A stretch of DNA of 64,000 nucleotides from Xanthomonas fragariae (GTDB lineage Bacteria > Pseudomonadota > Gammaproteobacteria > Xanthomonadales > Xanthomonadaceae): the NCBI RefSeq assembly GCF_017603965.1, contig NZ_CP071955.1, forward strand, positions 3,877,501-3,941,500, given 5' to 3'. The position numbers were made by a program, and so were the translations under genes. Below the pieces are notes generated by a model. It did not search any database, had not been told where the DNA came from, and saw only the letters and a program-made list of their open reading frames with translations. Shown here in pieces: positions 37,164 to 46,727 of the stretch (positions are counted from its first letter, which is position 1; the number at the start of each line of letters is the position of its first letter).

Positions 37164-38045
37164 ATGCACTCGCTTTTCACCATCAGAGATGAGGTCATGG
37201 CAGTCTGCGATGACGATTCCGCGTTTATCGATTACTGTAATTATAAGTTCGACGCACTTGGAAACATCGATCACTGGCAATTAGTGGCAGATACAGCAGC
37301 CGCCATTCAAGCCGACGCGGGCTTGAGCTACTTGGTGACGCAGCAGGCGATACCTCTTGTGACAGGCGAAAACTACAAAGAAATATTTGTCTGCCTCTTT
37401 TTTGCCGGGTGCACATCTGCAAACATTCTCCACCTCGATCCATCGCTTGGCATGACACATTTACATGACTCAAACAATATCGTCTCGACGCCCAACTTTT
37501 CGATTGTGAGCAAGGTGCTGCAGGGCAGCCCATCGCATACGCGATACACATCAAACATTGAGTTTCCAAGCGAAATCAGGAGTCCGAACATCTATGAAGA
37601 AATTAAGTTGTCGGCGCCTGAAAATACAGAATTAAAAACAGGAGATATCATAGTGCATGACCGACGAAACACGATCATCGTGCATGACGATATTTATCCA
37701 TCGGTGATGCTTGCGATCTGCAACCCAAAAAAGAGATCGAAATACCAATATGCCTTCCACAAGGAGACCCGACGACTCTCCAGCATCTCAGAATTCGAAC
37801 CTAAAATCAGCAGGAAGGAGAAAGCGATTCGCATACTTGAAAAATATGGAAACGCATCTTCTCTGCCCGCCCTCATGGCCGCGTCAGAAAATGACCGTCA
37901 TACGATTCGCTGGCTTGCCCTCAGAGCGATGATCTGCCTGGATCCAGACAAGAAAGACATCTACCTTCAGAAAGGCGCTTGCGATGACAACAAAAATATC
38001 CGCGAGACATGTGAAAAACTAATCGAAAAGTACAGGCGAGTATGA
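37164..38045 (+). CDS. Putative metal-dependent enzyme A (double-stranded beta-helix type), 293 aa
   Basis: The ATG at 37164 follows TGGAGA and is preferred over a TTG at 37116, which lies inside the hairpin. The middle of the protein has HLDPSLGMTHLHDSNN (H99, H101, D102) and, 70 residues on, TIIVHDDIYPSVMLAI (H174), a spacing compatible with the HxD...H ligands of cupin or 2-oxoglutarate oxygenase folds. The C-terminal 75 residues (LPALMAASENDRHTIRWLAL) look like HEAT-type helices that could bind a peptide. It overlaps enzyme B by four bases. Codon use is far more A/T rich than in neighbours, indicating recent acquisition. Family not recognised; function is inferred only from motifs and context. 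Confidence 0.65.
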   Translation: MHSLFTIRDEVMAVCDDDSAFIDYCNYKFDALGNIDHWQLVADTAAAIQADAGLSYLVTQQAIPLVTGENYKEIFVCLFFAGCTSANILHLDPSLGMTHLHDSNNIVSTPNFSIVSKVLQGSPSHTRYTSNIEFPSEIRSPNIYEEIKLSAPENTELKTGDIIVHDRRNTIIVHDDIYPSVMLAICNPKKRSKYQYAFHKETRRLSSISEFEPKISRKEKAIRILEKYGNASSLPALMAASENDRHTIRWLALRAMICLDPDKKDIYLQKGACDDNKNIRETCEKLIEKYRRV

Positions 38046-38971
38046 GCACGGAATTTTTTGAAGCAAAGGTGCACAATACGATTTCGCTGGAAGAATTATC
38101 CGAAATCATACAGACACATGGAGATGACTTGGATGTAGAAACAATAAAATCAATGAGCCACCTGCTGCAAGGCTTATGCTTGAATCCCCAGTGGTTCCTT
38201 GAATACCTGCACCAACAACTCAAGAGCAACTTCGATAGCGATGAAACGCATGGTAACTTATTCTCGTCGAATTCGTTTGTTCTCGATCGAAAATTGCTGA
38301 ATAAAAAGTCAGGGCCATACTCGTTTTTGGTGAGAGCAAACGTTTGGCTACCGGTAGCGGATTCCTTACGAAAGAATACTAGGAAAAATTTATTCGCCGA
38401 AGACCTATGGCATGACCATTCATTTCATCTTCTTACCGCAGGATTGCTTGGGCCGGGATACGGAACCGAGATCTGCGAGTACGACTTCAACGCCTGCACC
38501 GGATTAAGAGATGAAGAAGTAGATACTTCAGCATACCGAGAGCTTCGGCTGACGCAGGGAAGCGCCTTGTTCATGGAAAAGAACAAGACAATTCACACAC
38601 AGCTCCCTCCCGAGCAGCCTTCTGTTTCGCTCAACCTAATTTTTCAACCTTATTCAGCGCTCACAAGGCAATACATATTTGACAGGATCGACGCTCACAG
38701 GCTGAGAATAAAATCTATTCATTATACATCCCAGCTGAATTCAACAGCGACCCAAAATCTGGTGAATATATGCGGCTCATTTGCGAATGATAATACCAAA
38801 CAGATAATGCTGGATCTTTATCGAAGACTGCTCGACCATGTCGACCAGAACGAGCCTAGTCTGCTCATTCTGCTGGGATGGTTCAAGCAACTCGGAATCG
38901 AGTATGAAGCGATTGACCACCGTAATCGGAAACTTTCTCCGCTTATGAAGCATGCGTTAGAAGTCCTCTGA
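38042..38971 (+). CDS. Putative metal-dependent enzyme B (double-stranded beta-helix type), 309 aa
   Basis: Coupled to enzyme A by an ATGA overlap. It has a helical N-terminus, then LWHDHSFHLLTAGLLGPGYG (H124, D125, H126) and TIHTQLPPEQPSVSLNLIF (H185), again an HxH/HxD plus distal His pattern. The segment after the distal His, PSVSLNL, matches PSVMLAI of enzyme A at the same place, so the two seem to be distant paralogues. The last 80 residues are helical (LYRRLLDHVDQNEPSLLILL). Same low GC as its partner. Likely acts on the peptide encoded upstream, for example as a hydroxylase or related oxygenase; this is inference. Confidence 0.65.
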   Translation: MSTEFFEAKVHNTISLEELSEIIQTHGDDLDVETIKSMSHLLQGLCLNPQWFLEYLHQQLKSNFDSDETHGNLFSSNSFVLDRKLLNKKSGPYSFLVRANVWLPVADSLRKNTRKNLFAEDLWHDHSFHLLTAGLLGPGYGTEICEYDFNACTGLRDEEVDTSAYRELRLTQGSALFMEKNKTIHTQLPPEQPSVSLNLIFQPYSALTRQYIFDRIDAHRLRIKSIHYTSQLNSTATQNLVNICGSFANDNTKQIMLDLYRRLLDHVDQNEPSLLILLGWFKQLGIEYEAIDHRNRKLSPLMKHALEVL

Positions 38972-38995
38972 CTAGCGTCGATTGCTAATTATAAA

Positions 38996-39135
38996 TCATC
39001 CGTAAACTATATTAACGCTCAAAAGCACCTTGCGGAACGCGATGATCGCCGCGGCGAGATGGTTGAGTGCGAGGAAACTGCGTTCGCGTTTTTCGAAGCG
39101 CACGAGCAGTTTGCGGAATCGTCTGAACCAATTAG
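38996..39135 (-). pseudogene. 3' end of a different IS5-family transposase
   Basis: Reading on the minus strand from the boundary of the right IS copy gives NWFRRFRKLLVRFEKRERSF and LALNHLAAAIIAFRKVLL, the common C-terminal tail of many IS5-group transposases, which differs from the tail of the flanking IS. The rest of that gene is gone, cut off by the right IS copy at 39136. It shows an older insertion at the edge of the island. Confidence 0.75.
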
Positions 39136-40622
39136 TCGTCCCTGAAAAATCCCCTTCAAGCGCCAAGTGCCGTCGGTGACAGCGGCACGGCACTCAAGAA
39201 TGACCATCCCATCGCCCGCCTCCAGGCACGCAAAAACGCGATCCAGCGCAGCAGCCAGCGCAGGGTGTAGCCAGCGGCGCAGCCGAGCACGTGCAGCGCA
39301 TCGCCTTGTGCACCTTTCAACCTGCAGCGAGGCAACCTGCAGTCGTCTTTCAGATGTCCGATCACCGGCTCCACCGCCTGCCGTCGCTTGATCCAGCGCC
39401 ATTGCCGTCGCGTCAGCGTCTTGGCCTTGCCGCGATGCAGGACCTGCACGCCATCGACCTCGCGCCCGCGATCGCCCAGGTCCACGATCGCCACCGTCGG
39501 TTCTACGCGCACATCCTGCAGCAACCCGCGTGTCTGCTCCAGCTGCTCGGCCAAGGTATCCCCGTCGTACGGGTTGCCCGGGAAGCTGCGCGCACCCACG
39601 ACCAATCCCTTGCAGGCGGTGACCGCAATGCCGACCTTGACGCCAAATTCGTACGCTTGACGCGCCTTGCCCTTGCCGATGCATTCCACTTCCGGGGCAT
39701 GCAATGCGTACAGTTTTTGTTTGTCCTTCGGACGCTGCGTGTACAGCCGTTGCGCACGTTCCAGCCAGACCGCGATGCGCTCGCGCACGCCGGTGTTTAC
39801 CTGATCGAGTTTGCGTTGGATGTCGCGCATGAGCCGTCCCAGCACTGTGCGTTGACGTCGCAGCACGCGCCGCATGCGCTTGAACTGGCGCGCATGCGCA
39901 TACCGGCCCGCCTTGCGGCTCAGGCCAGGCCTTGCCGCGCGTCGCTCTGCCGCAATCCGATGCCGTGCCGCTTGGCCAGTAACACCAGCTTCTTGCGTGC
40001 TACCTCCAGCAAACGGCTGTCGGTCGGATAGGCGATCGCCTTCTCTTGCACCGTGGTGTCCACGATCACCCGCGACAACTCGCGTGCGTCCACCGCCTGC
40101 ATCGCATGCGCGGCGTTGATGGTGTGCGCCAGCAGCTCTTCCATCCCGGCCTCACCCAGGCGCTGCCGCCAGCGCGTCAGCGAGCTGGCATCGCACGGCA
40201 AGCGCGTCTGGAACACGACCTCGCCAGTGAAGAATTGCCAGTACGGATTCTCCAGCCAACGCTCGCACACCGCTTCATCGGACAGGTCGTCGGCGTGTTT
40301 GAGGTAGAGCAAACCGGCAATGCCGGCCGACCGCCACCGGCCTGGGTGGCCGGCAAGCGCGATGAAAGTGCTTGCTCCAACGCCGTCCACGGCATCCGTT
40401 GGCTCAGCTGCGCCAGCGGATGACGCAGATCGATCTGGTTCTCCAGGCGCGAACGCAACAACTCCTCGGCGGGCATGTGCTCGGCAGCAGGACGGCGTGT
40501 ACGCATGAGTGAAAATTGCCAGAAACCAGCCTTCAGCGTAGCGAACACTGGTAGTTTTGGCACGCCGGTGCAGACATCAAGGCCTTGCGGTCGTTGGGCG
40601 GTTGGGGTTTTTCAGGGGCGAC
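39136..40622 (-). mobile_element. IS5-type element, right copy, full length but defective
   Basis: A 1487-bp element with the same 16-bp ends as the left copy and the same orientation. Its transposase frame is broken at two or more places (near 39900 and near 40320), so it is inactive though nearly full length. The right end at 40622 joins the TTGTTA target copy and the end of repeat R3. Confidence 0.8.
39156..40563 (-). pseudogene. IS5-type transposase, frameshifted copy
   Basis: Three frames contribute in order: MPKLPVFATLKAGFWQFSLM to the GGGRPALP region; then LLYLKHADDLSDEAVCERWL to RVIVDTTVQEKAIAYPTDS, which includes a catalytic Asp; then MRDIQRKLDQVNTG through EFGVKVGIAVTACKG and RRQAVEPVIGHLKDD with the catalytic Glu. 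Around 40320 about 16 bp present in the left copy are missing. Intact length would be roughly 450 aa. Confidence 0.8.
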
Positions 40623-40628
40623 TTGTTA

Positions 40629-40635
40629 GCCACTC
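40629..40635. repeat. Right end of repeat R3
   Basis: GCCACTC after the TTGTTA target copy completes the terminal inverted repeat of R3 (GAGTGGC at 35531). See the left portion at 35531-35653. Confidence 0.7.
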
Positions 40636-40906
40636 TAAAACGCAGCCCTACAACGTCAGGTCTGAGGCAACCAGCTGCGCCGAGTGATGTCATCGGCCGG
40701 ATCGCCCAACGGCGTCGCTTGCCTGGACGCAAGCGCGCGCCAGCCAGCAGCCGCGCTGGCTGTGAGCGGCATGCCAGCGCAGTGTTCAAGCAGACGCCTG
40801 CGTCACGCCATGTCACGCCATGGAGACGTTGGGCGTCGTGGCAGTGCCACACACAGCACGCTCCGCTGGGTGACGAAGATAAGCGCTGCGGCCAATACGA
40901 CCCGGG
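40636..40906. other. Spacer downstream of tamB
   Basis: About 270 bp, GC rich, no supported gene. A small direct repeat (CACGCCATGT / CACGCCATGG) is near 40805. Confidence 0.4.
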
Positions 40907-43900
40907 CTATTTCTCCCGCCGCCAGTTCACCGACCCCTTGGTCTCCACCGTGCTGGATTCGGCTTCGACATCGAAGCCGCGGCTGAGCAGGTATTTGAGT
41001 GTCAGTACCGATCCGCTGCCAACCATCGAGACGCCGTAGCCGACATAAAGTTTCGGCGAGAGATATTTACCGAAGCCCACGACAGATCCACCGAGCGTGC
41101 TGGATTCGCTGACGCCGGCTTCGTCCAGGCCGAGCTTGGCACCGATCTGCGAGGCGATCAGGCTGCTGCCTGCCGACAGTGCGGCCGAGGCGGCGCTGAC
41201 CTGCTGGGTTTCGTCGCTGCTAGCGGTGGACAGACCGCGGCCAAGCACCAGGTACGACAGCGCTTCGGACTGCGACATGGCCGGCTCCGACCATACGTCC
41301 GCACGTGGCGATTCGGCGCGTCCGCTGACATCGATACCGGCGGTGACATCGCCGATCTTGCGCTCTGCGCGCAGGCTCACGCGCGGGTCGGAGACAATGT
41401 TGGAGTTCCAGGTCAGCTGACCGCGTCTGATGGTCAGATCTTGGCCGTACGCCTTGTAGCGACCACGCACATCCAGTCCGCCGTTTGCGGTCATTTCGCG
41501 GCCCGGGCGCGCGCGAATCTGCATTTGCCCGCTCAGCCCGCCCTTCAAGCCGAAGCCGCTCATGTTGACTTTGTCGCCGAGCACGATGGCCAGATCCATA
41601 TCCAATGGCGAGGACGGCGTTGCTTCCGGATCCACCGGGTCAAGCACCACCACGTCTTCGGAGACGGAGGTGCCGCGATCCAGGCGTTCCAGGTCGATAT
41701 CGGCTTCCGGCACGGTGACCTTGCCGCGCAGCTGCATGGTGTTGTCGGTGATGCCGAACTGCATGTCGGGGTTGGCGATGATGCGCAACTCGCTGGTGTT
41801 ATAGGCCAGCACATTCTCGCCGCGGATATTCAACAGCAGTGGCGTGGTGGTCCCAAACCACGACAGGCCGCCATCGATCGTGAGCGTGCCCTCGCCCGAC
41901 TTGGCCGCAGCGGTGATCTTGGCCGAGCCATCCGGCAATGCGTCGAAACGGCCTTTGCCTTCGCTCAGGGTCAAACCCATCGACGGATATTCGGCAGTGA
42001 AGTTACTCAAGGTCGCATCGCCACCGAGCAGCGGTTTGTCGCGGGTGCCGTGCAGGCTCACATGGCCTTCGACCAGGCCCTTGGGCCCCACCACATCGGC
42101 TACCACCAGCTCCAGCCAGTACAGCCGCGACATATTGAGATACAGCTCGCCGTTGAGCGGTGCGTACGCGTCCCAACCGGTGTTGAATTTGGCATCGACA
42201 AAGCCCGCACCCTGAAAGCCGATACCGAGCTTGGCCTGGATCTGCTGCGGGGTGAAATCGGCTTGCACACTGAATTGGTCGTAGCGCAGCAATTCGCCAC
42301 GATTGGGATTGCCGGCGACCGCGGCGTAGCGCGTTTGACCGAGACGAATACCACCTTCGGGCGAGGCAATACGGAACGCGCCTTCCCACGCATTGCCGCG
42401 TGGCTTGAAGCTGCCATCCAGCGAGAGCTCGCCGCGCAAATAAATCTGTCGTCCTTCCTGCTTGGGCAGCCACGGTTGCACCAACGACAGCGGCAGTGCA
42501 TCGGCGTGTACCACCATTCCCTCGCTCGGCCAATTGGCGCTGGCGCACAGCGCGCCACCAGTGGCGGAGCTCACACAGGTATCGGACAAGGTAAATGCCG
42601 CGCCGTCGGTGCTGAACTGCGCCGGCCGACGCAGTGCCCAGGCATCGCCCTTGGCCGGTGCGATCCGCAAGGTGCCGACCTGCCCCTGCCAACGCTCGCC
42701 ATTGCGGCGTACATCGCCCTGCAACGCGACAGTGGCCATGCTGTTGGCGATGTCTGCATCCAGTCGCAACGCTTCCACTGCGCCGCGTGCCTGCACGCGG
42801 ACGCTGTCCAGCACCAGGCCGGCTTCAATGGCGGTGCCTTGCAATGCCAGTTGTCCATCGCTGCCGCGCCACGGCAGCCGGCCGCGCAGGCTGATGCTTT
42901 GGGCGCTGTAGTCGTTCCAGCGCAGCCCGCTACCGGTGATGTCGGCGGTAATGTCGGGTGCGTCGCGACGGCCGCTGACCTGCAGTTGCCCACGCACGAT
43001 ACCGGTGGCGCCAGGCAGCAAGTCGTCCAGTTGCAACGGCTGCAACTGCGCGGCGATGTCGAGCTGGTTGCCGAGCTTGCCCTTCGCATCGATGCGGCTA
43101 TTGCCCAACGCCAGCTGCAATTCACCCTCGCCTTGCTCGCCGCGCAACGCGAATTTGCCATTTGCAGAAAGCGCGCGCTGACGCAGTTGACCGGTCAAGC
43201 TCGGAATATCAGCAGTGGCCTCCAAGCCGGGCGACACGCCGCCGGCCGGCGCCGGCAGCTGGCGACCCTTGGAGGCGATCTTGCCGGACAGATTACCGTT
43301 CCAGCCCGGTGCGAAATAGCCCGGATCGAACTTGGACAGCTGCGCGTCGATATCCCATCGCAGCTCCGGCATCCAGCCCAACTCGCCGGTGAGATCCAGC
43401 GAGCCGCCCGGTGTTTTGGCTTGCACGTGTTTGAGCTGCGCGCGCTGATCGTTACCGCGGCTGTCGAACACCAACTCGGCCTGTTGCCCATCGCGTTCCA
43501 GCGTGGCGCGGCCGATCGCCGCCCACGCCTTCAAGGTGCCGGCCACGCCCAGACGCGCGTCGGTCAGCTTCACCGGCACCAGCGGCGCATCCGGAGTGGC
43601 CGGATCTGCAGTCGGAGTGAAACGCAAGCCACTGGCATTGACCGCGAAACGGAAGCTCGGATTCTGCGTGTCGCGGAAATCGGCGGTGCCGCGTAATTGG
43701 GTGCGGCCTTGGAAGGTATCGATCAGCAACGGTTCGACGGTCAGCACCTGATCTCGCAGGCTGATATGCGAGGGCTGCAGCGTGGCGCTCAATTTGCCCT
43801 GTTCGACACTGCCGTGCAGATCGGCGTTGCCGCCCTTGCCGGAGGCCTGCAGGTTCAGCGCGATCGGTATGGCCGGCGCAGTGGTCTGCCCGTCTGCGGC

Positions 43901-44764
43901 CGGGAGCAACAGGGAAGTCTCCAGCGCCTCAGTCACCGCCTTGAACACCCAGGTGGGGTCGTCGCGCCCGGTGAACACCAGGCTGGCGTGCAGCGGTGCC
44001 GGCGCGCGGCCGGCGATGGCCACTTCCATCTTGTCCAGATCGCCGCGTGCGACCAAACCGAGGCTGGCCGGCGTGCGCCCACGTGCGGCCGGCAACACGG
44101 CGGTAGCGGTGAGATCGGCGCGGTAATCGTCGTTGGGAAGATAATCGCCATGCAGGCGAAAATCGCCCATGTCGGTGTCGACTGCCAAATCGCGCGTGCG
44201 CAGCTCGCCGGTGGCTACCTCCAGCCCGCCCTGCACCTTGTGCAGGACGATCATCGGCTGCTGCAGTTGGGTGATGCGCAGATTCTCCACGTCGATCTTG
44301 TCGGCCTGGATCGCCAGCGGCACGTTGATCTGCGGCAGCGATTCGGGCCAGCTCGGCAGCGTGAACGGCTCTTCGCTCTTGCCCAGATTCAAGGTGGCAT
44401 TGCTGACCTGCACCGCATCCAGTTGCAGCTTGCGACCAAGCAGCGGGCGCAGATCCGGTTCCAGATACACGCGCTCGGCAGTGAAGTGGATGTCCTGATA
44501 ACGGAAATCGACATCGCGCAAGGTCAGCGGGCCGGCAACCGGGCCTTCGACCTTGCCGTAGGTAAATGTGGCGCCAACCGGCAAACGCGCCACCACCTGC
44601 GCCAGCAACACATCGCGGCCGGCCACGGTCTGCAGCAACCAATACACCGCGATCAAGGCAACCAACGCCAGGCCCAACACGGTCAGGCCGGAGCCCGCCC
44701 AGAACCGGCGTCGGCGATAGAAACGCGCGCGGCGCGGTGCGGGGGGCGGCGTGGGTGTGCTCAC
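40907..44764 (-). CDS. tamB: Translocation and assembly module protein TamB
   Basis: A 1285-aa AsmA-like bridge protein, anchored by one N-terminal helix (SGLTVLGLALVALIAVYWLL) with a long periplasmic beta-groove and a C-terminal DUF490/TamB domain (for example VSLRAERKIGDVTAGIDVSG, SEALSYLVLGRGLS) that meets TamA in the outer membrane. Recent work on the family points to phospholipid transport between membranes as well as outer-membrane protein assembly. It starts with GTG 44764, whose GTGA overlaps the tamA stop. Length fits the family (1200-1300 aa). Confidence 0.93.
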   Translation of the reverse strand: MSTPTPPPAPRRARFYRRRRFWAGSGLTVLGLALVALIAVYWLLQTVAGRDVLLAQVVARLPVGATFTYGKVEGPVAGPLTLRDVDFRYQDIHFTAERVYLEPDLRPLLGRKLQLDAVQVSNATLNLGKSEEPFTLPSWPESLPQINVPLAIQADKIDVENLRITQLQQPMIVLHKVQGGLEVATGELRTRDLAVDTDMGDFRLHGDYLPNDDYRADLTATAVLPAARGRTPASLGLVARGDLDKMEVAIAGRAPAPLHASLVFTGRDDPTWVFKAVTEALETSLLLPAADGQTTAPAIPIALNLQASGKGGNADLHGSVEQGKLSATLQPSHISLRDQVLTVEPLLIDTFQGRTQLRGTADFRDTQNPSFRFAVNASGLRFTPTADPATPDAPLVPVKLTDARLGVAGTLKAWAAIGRATLERDGQQAELVFDSRGNDQRAQLKHVQAKTPGGSLDLTGELGWMPELRWDIDAQLSKFDPGYFAPGWNGNLSGKIASKGRQLPAPAGGVSPGLEATADIPSLTGQLRQRALSANGKFALRGEQGEGELQLALGNSRIDAKGKLGNQLDIAAQLQPLQLDDLLPGATGIVRGQLQVSGRRDAPDITADITGSGLRWNDYSAQSISLRGRLPWRGSDGQLALQGTAIEAGLVLDSVRVQARGAVEALRLDADIANSMATVALQGDVRRNGERWQGQVGTLRIAPAKGDAWALRRPAQFSTDGAAFTLSDTCVSSATGGALCASANWPSEGMVVHADALPLSLVQPWLPKQEGRQIYLRGELSLDGSFKPRGNAWEGAFRIASPEGGIRLGQTRYAAVAGNPNRGELLRYDQFSVQADFTPQQIQAKLGIGFQGAGFVDAKFNTGWDAYAPLNGELYLNMSRLYWLELVVADVVGPKGLVEGHVSLHGTRDKPLLGGDATLSNFTAEYPSMGLTLSEGKGRFDALPDGSAKITAAAKSGEGTLTIDGGLSWFGTTTPLLLNIRGENVLAYNTSELRIIANPDMQFGITDNTMQLRGKVTVPEADIDLERLDRGTSVSEDVVVLDPVDPEATPSSPLDMDLAIVLGDKVNMSGFGLKGGLSGQMQIRARPGREMTANGGLDVRGRYKAYGQDLTIRRGQLTWNSNIVSDPRVSLRAERKIGDVTAGIDVSGRAESPRADVWSEPAMSQSEALSYLVLGRGLSTASSDETQQVSAASAALSAGSSLIASQIGAKLGLDEAGVSESSTLGGSVVGFGKYLSPKLYVGYGVSMVGSGSVLTLKYLLSRGFDVEAESSTVETKGSVNWRREK

Positions 44765-46542
44765 AGGTTGGCCCCGATATCGATGTAAAGCTGGATCTGC
44801 GAATCCGGGTCGTTCAGGCCATGCGCGATATCCACGCGCACCGGTCCCACCGGCGAGCGCCAGCGCAGACCCAAGCCGATGCCGGTATGCCAGTTGCGGG
44901 TGTCGTCGAAGGCACTGCCGCTATCGACGAACACCGCGCCGCCCCACGGGCCGCCGTTGAAGTAATGCTCGTATTCGGCGCTGGCGGTGACCACGTTCTT
45001 GGCACCGAGCGCGAATTCGTCCGGCTTGGGCGTGCGCGGGCCGACTTCGCGGAACGCATAGCCACGGATGCTGCTGGCGCCGCCGGCGAAGAAGCGCAGG
45101 CTCGGCGGTATCGCGACCAGATCACTGGTCCAGGTGGTGCCACCTTCGCCGCGCAGGATCACCCGGCCGTTGTCGCCGGCGCCCAGGAACCAACGCAGCT
45201 GGCCATAGACCTGGCCGAAGTTGGTATCCGAACCGACCCCTTTGGCGCCGCCACGGATGAACATCTGCCCCGACACGCCGCTGCGTGGAAACAGGCGGTC
45301 GTCGACATTGACGTAATTGGCCTGCAGCTGCGGATAGATCAGCGTGGAGGTCTGGTACACAGCATCGGTGAAATCGCTGCCGCTGCTGAAGCGCCAGCGC
45401 TCGCGCAACGCGTTGATGGAGGCGATCGCACTCCAGCGCTCGTTGATCTGGCCACTGCGGCTGCCGGTGAGTTTGACGTTGCGCAGGTCGATGTAGTCGG
45501 TCTGTTCGTCGTACAACCGCGCCGAGGCGGTGTACCAACCGTCCAGCCAACGGAACGCCGGCACGCGGTAGCTGGTGGTCAGGCTCTTGCGGTTCTGCGC
45601 GTAGTCCAGCTGGGTGTCCATCTTGTGGCCGCGCGAGTTCATGTAGCGCCGCTCCACGCCACCACGCACACCGGCCCCGCTCTCGCTGCCGTAGCTCAGA
45701 CCGGAGGTATAGACGGTGCGCTTAGCGCGGGTGAGCTTCACATACACCGGCACACGGCCCTGGTCATCGGCTTGTTCCGGCTTGGGCTGGATATCGATGG
45801 TGCTGAAATAATCCAGCTTGGTCAGCGACTCGCGCAAACGATCCAGCTTGCCCTCGTGGTAATAGCTGCCCTCATCCCAGTACACCAACGGGTCGAACAG
45901 GCCCTGGCGAAAGTAGTCGTAGTCAAAGCGCACCTGGCCCATGTCGTAGCGGCGGCCGCTGTCCCAATTCAGATCGATATCGGCGGCATGCTCGGCACGC
46001 GTAACGGCGACGCGGCGCTGGGTGAAGTCGGCATCGAAGTAACCACGCTCGGCCAGACGACGCGTGATGCGCACCTTGCTGGCTTCGTACTGTGGATGAC
46101 TGAAGACCTGCCCTTCGCGCGGTTCGAACCGCTTAAGGTCCTGGCCCAGGTAGCGATCTTGCTCGGCCCAGCCGGTGATCGAGATATGCGACTGCCGCAC
46201 CCGCACCGGCTCGCCGCGGTCCACCGTGATCACCACGGTCACCTTGTCGCCAGTACGTGGCGCTGCCAGTTCGATGGTCGGCGAGTAATAGCCGAACGGT
46301 TCCAGCGCCTCGCGCGTCTGCCGCTCGGCCTGCGCCAGCAAATACTCCAGTCGCGACTCGCCCTGCTCCTTGCCAACGGCCTCATATAGAGACAGGGAGA
46401 CCTCGATATTTTCGATCATCTCGGCGTCGTCGCCGTTGTCCAAGCCCTTGATCTCGATCTTGTCGATGGTTGCCCGGGCAACCGCTTGCAACGGAACGAA
46501 CAGAGTGCACAGCAGGGAAAGAGCAAACGCGACTTTAAGCAT
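44761..46542 (-). CDS. tamA: Outer-membrane assembly factor TamA
   Basis: A 593-aa Omp85-family protein: signal peptide (FALSLLCTLFVPLQAVA), three POTRA domains (about residues 28-265), then a 16-strand barrel with the conserved loop motif RGYAFREVGPR for the VRGY/F tetrad and an end IQLYIDIGANL. It works with TamB encoded directly downstream, with a four-base overlap. The ATG at 46542 is followed by a clear signal peptide. Confidence 0.94.
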   Translation of the reverse strand: MLKVAFALSLLCTLFVPLQAVARATIDKIEIKGLDNGDDAEMIENIEVSLSLYEAVGKEQGESRLEYLLAQAERQTREALEPFGYYSPTIELAAPRTGDKVTVVITVDRGEPVRVRQSHISITGWAEQDRYLGQDLKRFEPREGQVFSHPQYEASKVRITRRLAERGYFDADFTQRRVAVTRAEHAADIDLNWDSGRRYDMGQVRFDYDYFRQGLFDPLVYWDEGSYYHEGKLDRLRESLTKLDYFSTIDIQPKPEQADDQGRVPVYVKLTRAKRTVYTSGLSYGSESGAGVRGGVERRYMNSRGHKMDTQLDYAQNRKSLTTSYRVPAFRWLDGWYTASARLYDEQTDYIDLRNVKLTGSRSGQINERWSAIASINALRERWRFSSGSDFTDAVYQTSTLIYPQLQANYVNVDDRLFPRSGVSGQMFIRGGAKGVGSDTNFGQVYGQLRWFLGAGDNGRVILRGEGGTTWTSDLVAIPPSLRFFAGGASSIRGYAFREVGPRTPKPDEFALGAKNVVTASAEYEHYFNGGPWGGAVFVDSGSAFDDTRNWHTGIGLGLRWRSPVGPVRVDIAHGLNDPDSQIQLYIDIGANL

Positions 46543-46727
46543 CGGCGAAGGATACCTAGCCTAGGCGTGAAGGGACAAAAAATCTAAGCAATCTCGACTA
46601 TACGGACGCGCAGACGCTGGTTAGAGTCAGGGTGTTGTTAACGTTTTGTTGACAGCGATTCCACGCGGCCCTCCCCGCCCCCGGTGGCCGCACTCCCTGT
46701 TTCACACCTTTGGAGAAAGAGGTCTTC

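Larger units (their letters stand above)
35654..40622. mobile_element. Composite-transposon-like block: two direct IS5-type copies around a low-GC island
   Basis: The block starts with GTCGTCCCTGAAAAAC and ends with its near-perfect inverted partner GTTTTTCAGGGGCGAC. Left flank is TTGTTA (35648-35653) and right flank is TTGTTA (40623-40628), a 6-bp direct repeat, and the outer sequences join into one copy of the 142-bp repeat. Two IS copies in the same orientation (35654-36710 and 39136-40622) enclose 2.4 kb of A/T-rich DNA with a peptide gene and two enzyme-like genes. Both transposase genes are broken, so the unit is now fixed. An alternative is a single IS followed by recombination that brought in the cargo. 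Confidence 0.7.

Noticed and set aside
39136..40622. Active IS in the right copy
   Set aside because: Nearly full length, but the transposase reading frame changes at least twice, so it is not active alone.
41441..43696. 751-codon + strand ORF opposite tamB
   Set aside because: Shadow frame; tamB on the other strand is full length with known domains.
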